A stretch of 64,000 bases of DNA from Tardiphaga sp051811025 (GTDB lineage: Bacteria > Pseudomonadota > Alphaproteobacteria > Rhizobiales > Xanthobacteraceae). The notes below the pieces were generated by a model, which was not told the DNA's origin, searched no databases, and was given only the letters and a program-made list of their open reading frames with translations. A program made the translations under genes and the position numbers. Shown here piece after piece: positions 8,282 to 16,989 of this stretch; the first letter of the stretch is position 1; each line of letters opens with the position of its first letter. The stretch is from assembly GCF_051811025.1 (NCBI RefSeq), contig NZ_JBPWQE010000001.1, positions 2,604,001 to 2,668,000 of the forward strand, given 5' to 3'.

Positions 8282-9511
8282 TTAGCCGCCTAGCCGCAGT
8301 CGCGCGAGGACCTTCAGCCCACCATAGCCATCCGCCGGCAGCAGACCCGTCTTCGTCTGATAGTCCTTCACGGCCTTCATCGTGTCGTTGCCGACGCGGC
8401 CATCGGTGCCGCCGGTGTCGAAGCCGGCACGGGTGAGGCGGGTCTGCACTTCCTGCACTTCGGCGAGTGTCAGCGCGCGTTCCGAGCCGGGGAACGGCTG
8501 GAGGAAAGGCGGCGCGCCGAGAATGCGATCGCCGAGATGGCAGATCGCCAGCGCATAGTTCATCGACGGATTGTAGCTGCGCACGGCATAGAAGCCCTGA
8601 CCGAGCAGGAAGGCCGGGCCGCCTTGCACCGGCACCCACAATTTGGCGTTCGCATTCGGCTGCGGAAACGGCTGGCCGTCGGCGCGCGTAACGCCGACAG
8701 CGGACCATGCTGCAAAACTGCGATTGCTATCCGATGACGCCGCGCCATTGGCGCGGACCTCATAGCCCCAGTGCTCGCCGCGTGGATATTTGCCGCGATT
8801 GACGAGGAAGCGTGCGCTGGAGCCGAGCGCGTCGTCAGGCTTGCCGAACGGCGAGACGCGGCCGTCGCGGTCATAGTCGATGCCGACATTGAGCCAGACT
8901 TCCGGCATCCATTGCGTGTGGCCCATTGCGCCGGCCCAGGAGCCGCGCATCTCGTCCGGTGTGCCCCAGCCCTTGTCGACGATCTTCAACGCGTTGATCA
9001 GTTCGGTTTCCCAATAGGCGCGGCGGCGCGGTTCGTTCCACGCCAGTGCGGCCAGCGACGGAAATACCGGACGCATGTGGTTCTGCTGCACTATCGGATC
9101 GCCATAGGCGGACTCGACGCCCCACAACGCCAGCAGCGTGCCGCGCTCGACGCCGAAGTCGCGCTCGATGCGGTCGAACACACCTTCGTTCTTGCGCAGT
9201 GCGTCCTTGCCGGCGGCGATGCGCCAGTCGGAGGCGCGGCGATTGATGTATTGCCAGAGCTGCTCGTGAAATTCCGGCTGCTTCTGCATCTTGGTGAACA
9301 CGGACATGTCAGGCTCGATGCGGCCCATCACGCGCGAATAGGTCGCGTCGGAGACGCCTTTGGCAATTGCCTTTGCACGAAAGCCATCGCGCCACGCGTC
9401 GAAGCCCGCAGGCGCCGCAAAGGCGGTCCCGGGCATGGCCAGCAGCGCGCCGGCACCCAGGCCGGAGCGGAGCAGGCGGCGTCGGTCGATCAGGGAATCG
9501 TGCGTGGTCAT
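8282..9511 (-). CDS. Lytic murein transglycosylase, MltB type, with peptidoglycan-binding domain
   Basis: A 409-residue periplasmic enzyme that cleaves the glycan strand to a 1,6-anhydro product. The MltB domain carries the catalytic glutamate in LLALWGVESAYGDP (Glu133). A PG_binding_1 domain occupies about the last 60 residues (EVQEVQTRLTRAGF onwards). The N-terminus has RRRLL before a hydrophobic stretch ending AFA, which looks like a Tat or Sec signal. The ATG at 9511 follows a GGGGG ribosome site; the frame is open 159 bases further upstream but that part has no family features. It converges with fumC with only 9 bases between stops. Confidence 0.9.
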   Translation of the reverse strand: MTTHDSLIDRRRLLRSGLGAGALLAMPGTAFAAPAGFDAWRDGFRAKAIAKGVSDATYSRVMGRIEPDMSVFTKMQKQPEFHEQLWQYINRRASDWRIAAGKDALRKNEGVFDRIERDFGVERGTLLALWGVESAYGDPIVQQNHMRPVFPSLAALAWNEPRRRAYWETELINALKIVDKGWGTPDEMRGSWAGAMGHTQWMPEVWLNVGIDYDRDGRVSPFGKPDDALGSSARFLVNRGKYPRGEHWGYEVRANGAASSDSNRSFAAWSAVGVTRADGQPFPQPNANAKLWVPVQGGPAFLLGQGFYAVRSYNPSMNYALAICHLGDRILGAPPFLQPFPGSERALTLAEVQEVQTRLTRAGFDTGGTDGRVGNDTMKAVKDYQTKTGLLPADGYGGLKVLARLRLGG

Positions 9512-9603
9512 GCCCCCATTGTAGCCGCATGACTTGCGCGGCGGCAGGGGCAATGCGTCGCGGCGCGGGGAGGCGGGCAACGTATTGAAGTCACAAATGA
9601 AAA

Positions 9604-9642
9604 AGACCGCCGGAAGCCGTTTTCGGACTTCCGGCGGTCTTG
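9604..9642 (-). terminator. Rho-independent terminator of efp
   Basis: AAGACCGCCGGAAG at 9604-9617 pairs perfectly (14 bp) with CTTCCGGCGGTCTT at 9629-9642. Read on the minus strand the hairpin is followed by a T-tract (complement of 9601-9605). It lies 50 bases after the efp stop. Confidence 0.88.
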
Positions 9643-9691
9643 CGAAAAAGCTGCGGCCGACTTGCGGCAATCTTGCGACAGCCGGGAGCTT

Positions 9692-10258
9692 TTAGTCCTT
9701 GGCGCGCTCGATATAGGAGCCGTCTTCGATCAGCACCACGATGCGAGTGCCAGTGCCGACATGCGGCGGCACGTTGGTACGGACGCCGTTGGACAGCATT
9801 GCAGGCTTGTAGGACGACGAGGCGGTCTGGCCCTTGGTCACCGGTTCGGTATCGACGACTTCGAGGGTCGCGCGCTGCGGCATCTGGATCGCCACCGGAA
9901 CCAGACCATGCAGCGACAGCTTCACGGTCATGTTCTCCTGCAGATAGGGCTCGGCATCGCCGATGACGTCCTTCTGCACCTGAACCTGGTCGTAATTGTC
10001 GTTGTTCATGAAGTGGAAGCCGTCGGCATCCTTGTAGAGGTAATTGAAGTTCTGGTCTTCAATCGTCGCCTTTTCCACCTGGTCAGTGGTCTTGTAGCGC
10101 TCCGAGATCTTCACACCGTCGCTGATTCGGCGCATTTCGATCTGGCTGACCGGGGTTCCCTTGCCGGGGTGGATGTTCTCCGCAGACAGAACCACGTAGA
10201 GCTTGCCTTCCTGCTCGATGACGTTGCCCTTGCGAATAGAACTGGCGATGACTTTCAC
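9692..10258 (-). CDS. efp: Elongation factor P
   Basis: A 188-residue translation factor that rescues ribosomes stalled at polyproline stretches. The KOW-like N-terminal domain and two OB domains are complete. The modification loop reads HPGKGTP with lysine at residue 33, the position that EpmA lysylates in bacteria using the beta-lysine system. The gene is divergent from epmA-epmB across a 138-base gap, so substrate and modifying enzymes are physically paired. It ends in a strong terminator. Confidence 0.97.
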   Translation of the reverse strand: MKVIASSIRKGNVIEQEGKLYVVLSAENIHPGKGTPVSQIEMRRISDGVKISERYKTTDQVEKATIEDQNFNYLYKDADGFHFMNNDNYDQVQVQKDVIGDAEPYLQENMTVKLSLHGLVPVAIQMPQRATLEVVDTEPVTKGQTASSSYKPAMLSNGVRTNVPPHVGTGTRIVVLIEDGSYIERAKD

Positions 10259-10396
10259 AGATATGTTTCCTAGATTTCAAGCCCGGGACCGATCCGGACG
10301 TGTGTGTCCTGTGGCCAGCGAAGCGGTTTCGGGGGGCAACATACTGATTTCACGCGGCGAAGCCAGCGTTTTGCAACCCAAAAGGGCCGTTTGCTG

Positions 10397-11449
10397 ATGA
10401 CTGGAACTAACCGTCCGTCGCCCTGGTGGAGCCCGGCGCGGCACCAGGACCGCCGGGGCTTCCTGTTGGCGCGGGGCGCGATCACCCGGGCTGTTCGGTC
10501 GTGGTTCGAGGCTCAGGGCTTTCTGGAGGTCGAGACTGGCGTCCTGCAGGTCTCACCGGGCAATGAGACCCATCTGCATGCGCCAAAGACCGAACTCATC
10601 GACCGCGATGGCGAACGCTTGCTGCGGTATCTGCGGACCTCGCCGGAATTTGCCTGCAAGAAGCTTCTGGCTGCTGGCGAGGCCAAGATTTTCGAATTCG
10701 CCCGGGTGTTTCGCGACCGTGAGCGCGGCGACAAGCACCTGCCTGAGTTCACGATGCTGGAATGGTATCGTGCCGAGGAGAGCTATGAGGCTGTGATCGC
10801 CGATTGCTTGGCGATCATTGCATGCGCGGCGCAGGCGACAGGCATCAAGCAGTTCACGTTTCGCGGTCAGGTTGCCGCTCCGTTTGCCGAGCCGGAGATG
10901 TTGACCGTGGCAGCGGCGTTCATGCGCTTTGCGGATATCGATCTGCTTGCGAGCATTGATGGTGCCGAGGGTGATCGCGCCAAGCTGGCTGCTGCGGCGA
11001 CCGGCAAGGTGCGGATCAGCGATGACGACACATGGTCGGATATTTTCAGCAAGATTCTGGTCGAGCATGTCGAGCCGCATCTCGGGCGGGGGCGGATGAC
11101 CGTGCTGTTTGAATACCCGTCGCCGGAAGCCGCATTGGCGCGCACGAAAGCGGGTGATCCACGCGTCGCCGAACGCTTTGAGGTCTATGCGTGCGGCGTA
11201 GAACTCGCCAACGGCTTCGGCGAGCTGACCGACGCTGACGAACAGCGCCGCCGTTTCACGGAAGCGATGGATGAAAAAGAACGGCGCTATGGGGAGCGCT
11301 ATCCGCTCGACGAGGAGTTTCTGGAGGCTGTGGCGGCCATGCCGCCTGCATCCGGTGTTGCACTCGGCTTCGACCGGCTGGTGATGCTCGCGTCGGGCGC
11401 GACGCGGATCGATCAGGTGGTGTGGACGCCGCCGGCAGGTGTGTCATGA
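10397..11449 (+). CDS. epmA: EF-P lysine(33/34) lysyltransferase (GenX/PoxA)
   Basis: A 350-residue class II lysyl-tRNA-synthetase-like protein without an anticodon-binding domain, which attaches (R)-beta-lysine to elongation factor P. Class II motif 2 is seen in FARVFRDRERGDKHLPEFTM, motif 3 in the late GVALGFDRLVML segment, and ANGFGELTDADEQ is a family stretch. I chose the ATG at 10397 because the upstream 31 codons run through the intergenic region and are unlike the family. Its stop overlaps the epmB start by 4 bases (ATGA), implying coupled translation. Confidence 0.94.
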   Translation: MTGTNRPSPWWSPARHQDRRGFLLARGAITRAVRSWFEAQGFLEVETGVLQVSPGNETHLHAPKTELIDRDGERLLRYLRTSPEFACKKLLAAGEAKIFEFARVFRDRERGDKHLPEFTMLEWYRAEESYEAVIADCLAIIACAAQATGIKQFTFRGQVAAPFAEPEMLTVAAAFMRFADIDLLASIDGAEGDRAKLAAAATGKVRISDDDTWSDIFSKILVEHVEPHLGRGRMTVLFEYPSPEAALARTKAGDPRVAERFEVYACGVELANGFGELTDADEQRRRFTEAMDEKERRYGERYPLDEEFLEAVAAMPPASGVALGFDRLVMLASGATRIDQVVWTPPAGVS

Positions 11450-12546
11450 ACCGTCATGTGAAAGTTGCGACAACTCTGCGGCAAGCCAGCGACCTCATTG
11501 AAAATGGTCTCGCGCCAGCCTCGACGCTGGCTGATCTGGAGAAAGTCGCCGCGCGTTATGCGGTCGCGGTGACGCCGGCCGTTGCTGCACTGATCGACAG
11601 CAGCGATCCCGACGATCCGATTGCGCGCCAATACATTCCAAGTGTGGATGAACTGAACGCGCAGCCCGAAGAGAACGCCGATCCGATCGGCGATCACGCC
11701 CATGCGCCAATCGACGGCATCGTGCATCGCTATCCCGACCGCGTGCTGTTCAAGCTGGTACATGTCTGCGCGGTGTATTGCCGGTTCTGTTTCCGCCGCG
11801 AGATGGTGGGGCCGGGCAAGGAGACCGCGCTGTCACCTGACGCTTATTCAGCCGCGCTGGATTACATCCGCAGCCATGACGAGATCTGGGAGGTAATCCT
11901 CACCGGCGGCGATCCCCTGATGCTGTCGCCGCGGCGATTGAGCGAGATCATGGCGGACCTCGCTGCGATTCCGCATGTGAAGATCATTCGATTGCACACG
12001 CGCGTTCCTGTAGCCGATCCCGATCGCGTGAGCGCGGAGATGGTGGATGCATTGAAAGTCACGGGCGCGAGCACATGGGTGGCGCTGCATGCCAATCATC
12101 CGCGTGAGCTGACGGATGCTGCACGTGCGGCGTGCGCGCTAATGGTGGATGCCGGCATTCCCATGGTGAGCCAGTCGGTATTGCTGCGCGGCGTCAATGA
12201 CGATGCGGCGACGCTGACGGCGCTAATGCGCGGTTTCGTCGAGTGCCGCATCAAGCCCTATTATCTGCATCACGGCGACCTTGCGCCCGGTACCGCGCAT
12301 TTGCGTACCAGCATCGTGGAGGGACAGGCCTTGATGCGCGCCATTCGCGGCAATGTTTCCGGATTGTGCCAGCCGGACTATGTGCTGGATATTCCCGGGG
12401 GTTATGGCAAGGTACCGATCGGTCCCAAATATTTGTCCGAGAATTCTTCAATCAACCTCAAGCCTGACGGTGAAGCTTCCGCGGAATCGGGCTATCGTGT
12501 GGTGGATTACTGCGGCGACGTTCATATCTATCCACCGAAGCCGTAG
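11446..12546 (+). CDS. epmB: Radical SAM lysine 2,3-aminomutase for EF-P (EpmB/KamA-like)
   Basis: A 366-residue radical SAM and PLP enzyme. The iron-sulfur motif CAVYCRFC gives the CxxxCxxC ligands; GGDPLMLSPRRL and LKVTGASTWVALHANHP are typical of the aminomutase family. EpmB converts (S)-alpha-lysine to (R)-beta-lysine, the substrate EpmA loads on EF-P. The 4-base overlap with epmA and the divergent efp favour this role over the catabolic KamA of lysine fermentation. The ATG at 11446 is taken from the overlap; the frame is open 24 bases further upstream. Confidence 0.92.
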   Translation: MNRHVKVATTLRQASDLIENGLAPASTLADLEKVAARYAVAVTPAVAALIDSSDPDDPIARQYIPSVDELNAQPEENADPIGDHAHAPIDGIVHRYPDRVLFKLVHVCAVYCRFCFRREMVGPGKETALSPDAYSAALDYIRSHDEIWEVILTGGDPLMLSPRRLSEIMADLAAIPHVKIIRLHTRVPVADPDRVSAEMVDALKVTGASTWVALHANHPRELTDAARAACALMVDAGIPMVSQSVLLRGVNDDAATLTALMRGFVECRIKPYYLHHGDLAPGTAHLRTSIVEGQALMRAIRGNVSGLCQPDYVLDIPGGYGKVPIGPKYLSENSSINLKPDGEASAESGYRVVDYCGDVHIYPPKP

Positions 12547-12586
12547 CGATCGGCTTACACGCGCCACCTGGTGTCGGAGACAAAAA

Positions 12587-12865
12587 ATGAAAACATTGTT
12601 CGTGATGACGGCAGGCCTGTTCGTTCTCGGCCATTCGCTGGCTCTGGCGCAGGATTCCTCCCGCAACCTGCCACCCAAGGGTCTGCGCTCGCAGCCGACC
12701 ACACAGACCAACAGCGGCGCCGCTCTGCCCGAGGCTCCCGTCGGCCATCGCCAGCCGCGCCCGGGCGATCTGCCGCCGGAGACTGGCAAGAACGATCCGT
12801 CCCGCATCGACGCGCAGGATCGCGAACTTGATCGCATGATCAAGAATATCTGCAAGGGCTGCTGA
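12587..12865 (+). CDS. Small secreted protein of unknown function
   Basis: A 92-residue protein starting at an ATG with a GTCGGAGA ribosome site 40 bases after epmB. Residues 1-21 form a Sec signal peptide ending ALAQ. The mature part is polar and rich in Pro, Gln and Arg, and ends DRMIKNICKGC with two cysteines. I do not recognise a domain. The frame is open far upstream inside epmB but that part is antisense-like coding shadow. Confidence 0.75.
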   Translation: MKTLFVMTAGLFVLGHSLALAQDSSRNLPPKGLRSQPTTQTNSGAALPEAPVGHRQPRPGDLPPETGKNDPSRIDAQDRELDRMIKNICKGC

Positions 12866-12888
12866 GCCCCTGCAGACCATCGGCCGGA

Positions 12889-13464
12889 TCAGGCCTTGTT
12901 ACGCGCGGCCATAGCGAGGCCGATCAGCGACGCGCCGCCGATAACCAGATTGATGCCGACCATCAGGCCGATGGCCCAGGCTGCCGTGCCGGGCAGGCCC
13001 GAGATGATGATGAAGGCGATCACGATATCCATCAGGCCGGAGAAGGCCATCCAGCTCCAGCGCTCGGACAGTTCCTTGCGATGCTGGAGCGCGTACATGA
13101 TGGTCGCGACGCCCTCTGCGAGGAAATAGACGCCAACCACGAATGTCAGTGTCAGCGTGCTTTCGGCCGGGCGCGTAAGCAGAATGATGCCTGCGCCGAT
13201 GCCAAGGATTGCTGAAATCAGCGACCAGATGAAGCCTGGCGTCTGACGTGCCCAGAAGGTCATTAGCAGCGCTGCAACGCCCGAGATGAAGAACATCCAG
13301 CCCAGCATGACAGTGACGGCGATGCTGGCGACCTGCGGCACGATCATCGCGGCGAAGCCGAGGATTACCAGTACGATGCCCTCGATCAGAAATGCCTTCC
13401 AATGCGCGCGCACGGCGTCGCTCATCTTCGATTGCAACTCGGCGAGGTTGGGCGGCATGGTCAT
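12889..13464 (-). CDS. HdeD family acid-resistance membrane protein
   Basis: A 191-residue integral membrane protein with about six hydrophobic segments, the pattern and length of the HdeD/DUF308 family (FLIEGIVLVILGFAAMIVP near the N-terminus, then repeats of the GxxxLxxG type). In E. coli HdeD helps survival in acid at high cell density; the molecular role is unclear. It ends convergent with the small secreted protein and lies downstream of prsW on the same strand with a 123-base gap. Confidence 0.85.
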   Translation of the reverse strand: MTMPPNLAELQSKMSDAVRAHWKAFLIEGIVLVILGFAAMIVPQVASIAVTVMLGWMFFISGVAALLMTFWARQTPGFIWSLISAILGIGAGIILLTRPAESTLTLTFVVGVYFLAEGVATIMYALQHRKELSERWSWMAFSGLMDIVIAFIIISGLPGTAAWAIGLMVGINLVIGGASLIGLAMAARNKA

Positions 13465-13587
13465 GGCGGCGATGTCCTGATCTGGCCGGCAGCATGCTGG
13501 CCGTGCTTCGCATTTATCCGCTCACATGCGGAAGCGTGCAAGTTTGTTGATCGGGAATAACTCGAATGTCGCGCGAGGTCTTGAACG

Positions 13588-14613
13588 TTACGACTGCACG
13601 GTCATGGCCGGCGCAGCCGTGCGCATGCGGTTGCGGCCGAGAATATAGGCCGTCGTCGTCAGCACCAGCAGCACGGCGCCGATGGCGATCGATGCCAGAC
13701 CGAGCGGGATCAGCACCATGGTGACGTTGCGCGCCGGGTTGGTGAACCAGTGATGAATCGAAGTCAGTAAAAAGGCAGTGCCGGCAAAGCCCGCGCCGCC
13801 GCCGGCAACCAGCAGCGCCCACATGCCGCGCAACTGGCTGAGCCGCTCGCGTGACACTTCGGTATGCGGCGCGTGATGCGCGCCGATCCGCCGGACCAGC
13901 CGTGCGGCGAGGGCAATGGTGCCGAAGCCGATCACCACGCCGGCGGCCTCCAGCACGCGGCGCATCACGCCGACGATTTCCGGATGTCGCTGCAGCGTCA
14001 GCAGAGGAAGATCGAAACAGGCATGCAGCGTCACCGGCGCCAGAACGATCAGCATGGGCGTGCGAATGAAAGCCCAGCCGTCGCGGCGATGGGCGCCGAG
14101 TGCGCGGCCGGAGCGGGCGATGGCGATATAGGCGCCGGCGATAACGCCGAGCGCGCCGTGAAACGGCACGGTCAACACGCTGCGCAGCACCGCGAGCGTC
14201 CGCCACATCTCGGGGTATTGCAGGAGATAGACGAGATTCTCGTAGGCCGCGAAGCCGAGGCCGGCGGCGGCGCCATAAACCACCGTGTCCATTGGATCGG
14301 CCGTGCGGGCGCGCTGGGTGGACACCGCGATGATGACGAAGATCTTCACGATCTCCTCCGGCGCGGCGACGCCAAACACAGCGTGGAGCACCATGGCCAG
14401 GGTCGGGTTGTCCGTAAGGCCCGGAATTGCCGCGAACAGCGCGCGGGCATAGCCGAGCAGGGAGATGCTGGCGGCCCCCAGCAGGAATGACGCCCAAACC
14501 AGCCCAGGCGGTCCCGGCCGTTCATCGGCAGCAATCACCAGCCACAGCACCAGCAGAGCTGGTGCCACGGCGGCGATACCGATCACGGTGGGGAGCGATT
14601 CGAGCAGGTACAT
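13588..14613 (-). CDS. PrsW-family intramembrane metalloprotease
   Basis: A 341-residue multi-spanning protein. The PrsW-type catalytic motifs are present: PEEIVK with Glu86-Glu87, and FAAYENLVY with Glu125-Asn126, then an HACFD histidine segment near residue 200. About nine hydrophobic segments are visible. In Bacillus PrsW cleaves an anti-sigma factor; in alphaproteobacteria targets are unknown. A longer antisense-looking frame on the same strand (13514-14497) is rejected because it lacks these motifs. Confidence 0.85.
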   Translation of the reverse strand: MYLLESLPTVIGIAAVAPALLVLWLVIAADERPGPPGLVWASFLLGAASISLLGYARALFAAIPGLTDNPTLAMVLHAVFGVAAPEEIVKIFVIIAVSTQRARTADPMDTVVYGAAAGLGFAAYENLVYLLQYPEMWRTLAVLRSVLTVPFHGALGVIAGAYIAIARSGRALGAHRRDGWAFIRTPMLIVLAPVTLHACFDLPLLTLQRHPEIVGVMRRVLEAAGVVIGFGTIALAARLVRRIGAHHAPHTEVSRERLSQLRGMWALLVAGGGAGFAGTAFLLTSIHHWFTNPARNVTMVLIPLGLASIAIGAVLLVLTTTAYILGRNRMRTAAPAMTVQS

Positions 14614-14770
14614 GGAACCTAATTATAGACGGCCGGGCAGGCCGGAAAGAGTGACTCTTGCGGGAGCCGCCTGCGGCAAAAAAGGCGCTGCACGGCTGGA
14701 GGGAAGAGCAGGAACCAATCCGCGTCCGGTCGATTGGGCTGACACAGCTCATACTGCACGGGAAATGACC

Positions 14771-15031
14771 ATGGCCGACGACGCAAAGACACCCCCCTAC
14801 ATCTACGAAGGCGTCGAGCCCGTGCCTGAGGCCAGGTCGACAATCACAGAGACGATCACGGATGTGAAAGAAGCGGTGACAGAGACCGCGCATCGCATCG
14901 GCGGGGCCATCGAGTCCGGTAAAAAGCCGGGAATGCCGTTGAGCATCCTAGCGAATGTCGCGCGCGAAGCGCCGCTGGGATCGCTGTTGGTTGCTTTTCT
15001 GCTCGGCGTCGCCGTGGCGCGCCGACGCTAG
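14771..15031 (+). CDS. Small membrane-anchored protein (ElaB/DUF883-like layout)
   Basis: An 86-residue protein with a soluble, charged N-terminal part predicted as amphipathic helix (STITETITDVKEAVTETAHR) and one C-terminal hydrophobic segment ending in VAVARRR. This layout resembles the ElaB/YqjD/DUF883 group of stress proteins that sit on the inner membrane and bind ribosomes, but the match is by shape only. GGGAA lies six bases before the ATG at 14771; an in-frame ATG at 14765 would add two residues. Divergent from prsW. Confidence 0.7.
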   Translation: MADDAKTPPYIYEGVEPVPEARSTITETITDVKEAVTETAHRIGGAIESGKKPGMPLSILANVAREAPLGSLLVAFLLGVAVARRR

Positions 15032-15034
15032 GCG

Positions 15035-15325
15035 TCAGCGAATCCGGGCCGGCACCAGATTGACCGGCTTCGTGGTCCGTAGCGATGCCGGCTGATAGGC
15101 CGAAGCAGGCGCAAAGACCGACTTGCAGCCATCGCTAAGCTGCGACTTGTTGCGGATCATGCAAGCCGTGACGCGATCGACATCCGGGATCTCTGAACTA
15201 CAGAGACGCATCGCATCGCCCGTGCAAAGCTGTTCCTGCTCGGCGCTGTAGGCGTAGCAGACGGTGGTCAGCATGCCGAATGCAAGAACGGTGGCGGCGG
15301 CGAGCTTGGCGGTGGTGAATGTCAT
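15035..15325 (-). CDS. Small secreted cysteine-rich protein
   Basis: A 96-residue exported protein. Residues 1-25 form a signal peptide. The mature part holds four cysteines in the order LCTGDAMRLC, then ACMIRN, then GCKSVF, a spacing like single cysteine-rich (GLG1-type) repeats found in many short Bradyrhizobium proteins. Function unknown. The ATG at 15325 follows a GAGGGACAC ribosome site. It converges with the preceding gene with 3 bases between stops. Confidence 0.75.
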   Translation of the reverse strand: MTFTTAKLAAATVLAFGMLTTVCYAYSAEQEQLCTGDAMRLCSSEIPDVDRVTACMIRNKSQLSDGCKSVFAPASAYQPASLRTTKPVNLVPARIR

Positions 15326-15523
15326 CGTGTGTCCCTCGATCTTGTGTCCATCCGTGCGCCGATCGGCGCGTCGTTGGAGTGATGAGATAAAGGGCGTTCG
15401 CTTCAGGCAGTCTGCGTCGATGGAAGGAAACGGTTTCTTCGACCGCGGTTTTGTTTCATTGCTTGTTCCAGACGAAACATAGCCTAAACGAAACACAGCG
15501 CGCCGGTCGGAATCCCCTCCCTG

Positions 15524-16117
15524 ATGGATATCATTCAGAAAATCTCGGCGCTGATCGCCGCGCAAGCCGATTGGGCTGGACCGCTTGGCTTCGTCATCGC
15601 CTTCTTCGGATGTCTGGTCGGCTCCAGTTTCGTCGTTCCGGCCGCGGCCATCGTGACGGCGACGGGCGTGCTGATCGGCGCCGGCGTGATATCCTGGACT
15701 TTTGTCCTCTGGGCCATCGGCGGCGCTGTGCTCGGCATGAGCGTGTCCTATGAGCTCGGCAAGCGCTACGGGCCGAGGCTGCTGGAGATGCGGATGCTCC
15801 AATCGCGTCAGCAACTGGTGGCGCGGGTGCGCCGGCTATTCGACCGCTATGGCATCGCGGCGATCATGGTCGGCTACCATATCGGGCCGGCGCGCGCGCT
15901 GGTCACCAGCGTCGCGGGTATCGCCGGCATGCCGCGTCTGAAGTTCGAAACCGCCAGTATCGTGTCAGCAATGGTCTGGATCGTCGATCACGCCTTGATC
16001 GGCGTCATTCCCGGCACGCTTATCGACGCCGACAGTCCATGGTTGCTCCCGGTGACATTTGGAGCGCCAGTCGTCGTGATCGTGCTGACCGTGATGTTGC
16101 TGCGCAAGGCGTTCTAG
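15524..16117 (+). CDS. DedA family (VTT domain) membrane protein
   Basis: A 197-residue inner membrane protein of the DedA/SNARE-associated family. It has the family hallmarks: an early FGCLVGSSFVVPAAAI segment, ELGKRYG, a GYHIGPARALVTSVAGIAGM stretch with the conserved Gly/Arg pair, and two C-terminal membrane segments. DedA proteins support membrane lipid (undecaprenyl phosphate or phospholipid) flipping and proton motive force homeostasis. It is divergent from the cysteine-rich protein gene across 198 bases. Confidence 0.85.
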   Translation: MDIIQKISALIAAQADWAGPLGFVIAFFGCLVGSSFVVPAAAIVTATGVLIGAGVISWTFVLWAIGGAVLGMSVSYELGKRYGPRLLEMRMLQSRQQLVARVRRLFDRYGIAAIMVGYHIGPARALVTSVAGIAGMPRLKFETASIVSAMVWIVDHALIGVIPGTLIDADSPWLLPVTFGAPVVVIVLTVMLLRKAF

Positions 16118-16142
16118 CGTCGAAGTCGAAGAGAACTTCGAG

Positions 16143-16520
16143 TTACGTTCCTGGCGGTCGAGGCCCCTGAAACTGAATACCGCATTTCTTGGTATTTGCG
16201 GATTGTTCGATAGCGACCATCTGCCCCTTCATCTGAGCCAGTTCTGCAGCGGTCTGTTTATCACCACCAACAAAAAAGGCTGCGGGCCAGAATATGACTA
16301 CTGCTGCGGTCGTCGCGATCGTATCGTTCGTTCGCTTTTGATCCTGAGCTCCAGATAAAGCAGCGGCACGAGTCGACACAGCTTGAGCCTCCTGCGCAAG
16401 CTGTGCGCAAGTGTATTGCTGGTACATGACCGGAGATACATACGCCGGTGTAATTTCAGATGAACTTGAAGCGCAGCCGCCCAACATGGCAGCGAGTGCC
16501 ACCATTCCCCATTTGCGCAT
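16143..16520 (-). CDS. Small lipoprotein
   Basis: A 125-residue protein whose N-terminus ends in the lipobox LGGC-A (Cys16), so a lipid-anchored envelope protein. A hydrophobic stretch (TIATTAAVVIFWPAAFFVGG) lies in the middle and the rest is polar, with Ala/Gln-rich helical parts. Similar short metal-resistance or unknown lipoproteins are common; I cannot assign a role. Base composition is a little lower in GC than its neighbours. Confidence 0.72.
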   Translation of the reverse strand: MRKWGMVALAAMLGGCASSSSEITPAYVSPVMYQQYTCAQLAQEAQAVSTRAAALSGAQDQKRTNDTIATTAAVVIFWPAAFFVGGDKQTAAELAQMKGQMVAIEQSANTKKCGIQFQGPRPPGT

Positions 16521-16619
16521 TTTTAATCGTCTCCCCAGACCCTACTCATCCAAGCTCAACGAGAGGGTGAGGGCAAGCACTTTACACGCAAGTGTACCGG
16601 GGTACCCAATCCAGCAACT

Positions 16620-16856
16620 TCACGCCGCCTTCGAAATCTTCTTCTTAAGATGTCCGGTGTCGTGATCGCGGCGGATCTGGCTGAGTGAGGTGTCGTTCAG
16701 CTTCACCAGCACTTCGCTGAGCGTGAGCGTGTCGGGATGCCCGGCTGCGAAGAACTTGCCGTAGATTTTGCGCAATGTTGCCAGTGTGGTGCTGCCGTAT
16801 TTTTCGGCTATCGCGCTGTCATGCGCGTGAAGGTGATCGCCACCGTCGTGCTTCAT
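16620..16856 (-). CDS. Conserved-looking 78-residue hypothetical protein
   Basis: A 78-residue soluble protein starting with a histidine-rich segment (MKHDGGDHLHAHD) and ending in Lys/Ala. The middle (LATLRKIYGKFF, LSEVLVKLNDTSLSQIRRDHDTG) reads as a small helical domain. The ATG at 16856 has a GGGAGCGAGAC ribosome site. Function not recognised. It sits at the start of a run of short genes that continues to about 27 kb. Confidence 0.65.
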   Translation of the reverse strand: MKHDGGDHLHAHDSAIAEKYGSTTLATLRKIYGKFFAAGHPDTLTLSEVLVKLNDTSLSQIRRDHDTGHLKKKISKAA

Positions 16857-16989
16857 GTCTCGCTCCCTGCCGGGATCGCATAACCTTGCACCTTGAGCGA
16901 TGCAGATTGCGTCCGGTGGAGCAGACTAGGCGTGGTGAGATCAACAGCACAAGCGGTTCGCATGTGCTTGGCGCAATCGACGGGATGGG

